A stretch of 7,550 nt of DNA from contig JAUYTF010000152.1 in NCBI GenBank assembly GCA_030695285.1, positions 1-7,550 on the forward strand, read 5' to 3'. The stretch comes from Eubacteriales bacterium. Lineage in GTDB: Bacteria; Bacillota; Clostridia; Christensenellales; CAG-138. The translations under genes and the position numbers were made by a program. The notes below the pieces were generated by a model. That model was not told where the DNA came from and did no database searches. It worked only from the letters and a program-made list of their open reading frames with translations. Below are positions 7,060-7,550 of this stretch, piece after piece. Numbering within the stretch: the first letter of the stretch is position 1; the number at the start of each line of letters is the position of its first letter.

Positions 7060-7088
7060 TTGACATCTATATCGGTAAGCGATACAAT
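7060..7088 (+). promoter_or_regulatory. Strong sigma-A promoter of the padR operon
   Basis: TTGACA (7060-7065) is a perfect -35. Seventeen bases later comes TACAAT (7083-7088), one change from the consensus -10. Three A-tracts upstream (7030-7035, 7039-7044, 7051-7055), roughly a helical turn apart, may act as an UP element or bend. The expected start site is near 7095, giving a leader of about 54 bases. Confidence 0.88.
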
Positions 7089-7110
7089 TCTATTGCGGTT
7101 ACCGATATAG
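7067..7110. promoter_or_regulatory. Probable PadR operator: 12-bp perfect inverted repeat over the promoter
   Basis: CTATATCGGTAA (7067-7078) and TTACCGATATAG (7099-7110) are exact reverse complements separated by 20 bp. Each arm is also one good half of a smaller palindrome. Site 1 (7070-7084) is TATCGGT-A-AGCGATA, with one mismatched pair. Site 2 (7093-7107) is TTGCGGT-T-ACCGATA, with a perfect core. The two centres (7077 and 7100) are 23 bp apart, about two helical turns. The sites cover the spacer, the -10 and the expected start point, so binding would block RNA polymerase. Autorepression by the adjacent PadR protein is the natural inference. Confidence 0.78.
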
Positions 7111-7148
7111 CGTTTAACGTAACATTCAGCTATTTGGAGGAAAATGAA

Positions 7149-7478
7149 ATGCCGGAGAGTTCTGAACGGGGCGCCTTGACAGAGGCGGTATTCTATATTT
7201 TACTCGCGCTCTATGTGCCGATGCACGGGTATCGGATCATGCAGACCGTGCGGGAGCTCAGCTGCAGCCGGGTTGATCTTGGCGCAGGAACCCTGTACGG
7301 CGCGATCAACACCCTGCTGGAAAAAAAGTGGATTCAGCCCGTACCCGGAGAGCAGGATTCGCGCAAGAAGGAATATGAGATCACTCATTTGGGAAAATCG
7401 ATTATGGAGACAGAGATCCGGCGGCTGGAAGAGCTGCTGAAAACCGGAAAGAGAATCGTAACGGGGGGAACAAGATGA
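7149..7478 (+). CDS. PadR-family transcriptional regulator
   Basis: The ATG at 7149 is preceded by GGAGG (7136-7140) at 8 bases, which is better than the in-frame TTG at 7134 that overlaps the ribosome binding site. The 109-residue product is a compact PadR protein. Residues 9-37 (LTEAVFYILLALY..HGYRIMQTV) form the first helices. The GAGTLYGAINTLLEKKWI segment (46-62) is the recognition-helix region with the family GTLY signature. Residues 64-83 form the wing (EQDSRKKEYEITHLGK). A short C-terminal helix (84-100) would dimerise. The small C-terminal part marks the short PadR subfamily. Such proteins are mostly repressors of their own operon, and the paired operator just upstream fits this. The effector signal is unknown. 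Its stop overlaps the next start in ATGA, so the two genes are translationally coupled. Confidence 0.93.
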   Translation: MPESSERGALTEAVFYILLALYVPMHGYRIMQTVRELSCSRVDLGAGTLYGAINTLLEKKWIQPVPGEQDSRKKEYEITHLGKSIMETEIRRLEELLKTGKRIVTGGTR

Positions 7479-7550
7479 AATACATCGTTCGCAAGGCATA
7501 TTGGGATTTTGAAAAGGAAGAACAGTGGCTCAACGAGATGTCAGCAAAGG
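7475..7550 (+). CDS. DUF2812 family protein, 3'-truncated by the window
   Basis: The ATG at 7475 overlaps the padR stop codon (ATGA) and has a G-rich GGGGGGAA (7463-7470) in front. Only 25 complete codons are visible: KYIVRKAYWDFEKEEQWLNE and then MSAK. The FEKEEQWLNEM pattern near the N-terminus is typical of DUF2812 proteins. In Bacillota these are usually membrane proteins of around 200 residues encoded next to a PadR regulator. The exact role of the family is not established. Co-regulation with PadR from the promoter at 7060 is clear from the layout. The identification rests on a short stretch plus context. Confidence 0.75.
   Translation, partial: MKYIVRKAYWDFEKEEQWLNEMSAK

Noticed and set aside
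7144..7179. ATG at 7144 as a leader peptide or alternative padR start
   Set aside because: It opens an 11-codon frame out of register with padR and lies too close to GGAGG; the ATG at 7149 has correct spacing and gives the PadR protein.

Overview
The window looks like a piece of a Gram-positive Clostridia-type (Bacillota) chromosome. The reasons are strong GGAGG-type ribosome binding sites, consensus sigma-A promoters, hairpin-plus-U-tract terminators, Listeria/Bacteroides-type (InlB B-repeat) surface repeats, lipobox lipoproteins and a PadR/DUF2812 gene pair. The DNA is GC-rich and there are no RNA genes, insertion sequences, phage genes or CRISPR arrays. The species cannot be named from the sequence; a gut-type Clostridia/Christensenellales-like bacterium is an inference.

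Layout. (1) Bases 1-2562, plus strand: the 3' part of a large surface-protein gene. It encodes ten tandem ~67-residue B-repeats, one divergent repeat and three C-terminal membrane helices, and is followed by a GNRA-loop terminator. (2) Bases 2747-5981, minus strand: a two-gene unit. A GT-C/PMT-like membrane glycosyltransferase comes first and overlaps by 35 bp a leucine-rich-repeat lipoprotein. It has its own promoter (TATAAT at 6043-6048), and the operon converges on the surface-protein gene. (3) Bases 5982-6363: a divergent intergenic region. Its right half is three direct copies of a 65-bp element, and the third copy supplies the Shine-Dalgarno and start codon of the next gene. (4) Bases 6364-6960, plus strand: a small exported, probably lipid-anchored protein with two similar halves, followed by a terminator. 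(5) Bases 7060-7550, plus strand: a textbook promoter overlaid by two operator palindromes, a PadR-family repressor and the start of a DUF2812 gene joined by an ATGA overlap.

Functionally, most of the window is cell-envelope material: a repeat-stalk surface protein, a polyprenyl-phosphate-sugar-type glycosyltransferase, an LRR lipoprotein and a small lipoprotein. The PadR-DUF2812 unit at the right edge is a separate, probably autoregulated operon. The most unusual structures are the triplicated ribosome-binding leader at 6174-6369, the ~67-residue higher-order repeat inside the LRR lipoprotein, and the paired operator over the PadR promoter. No complete new defence or mobile system is visible.
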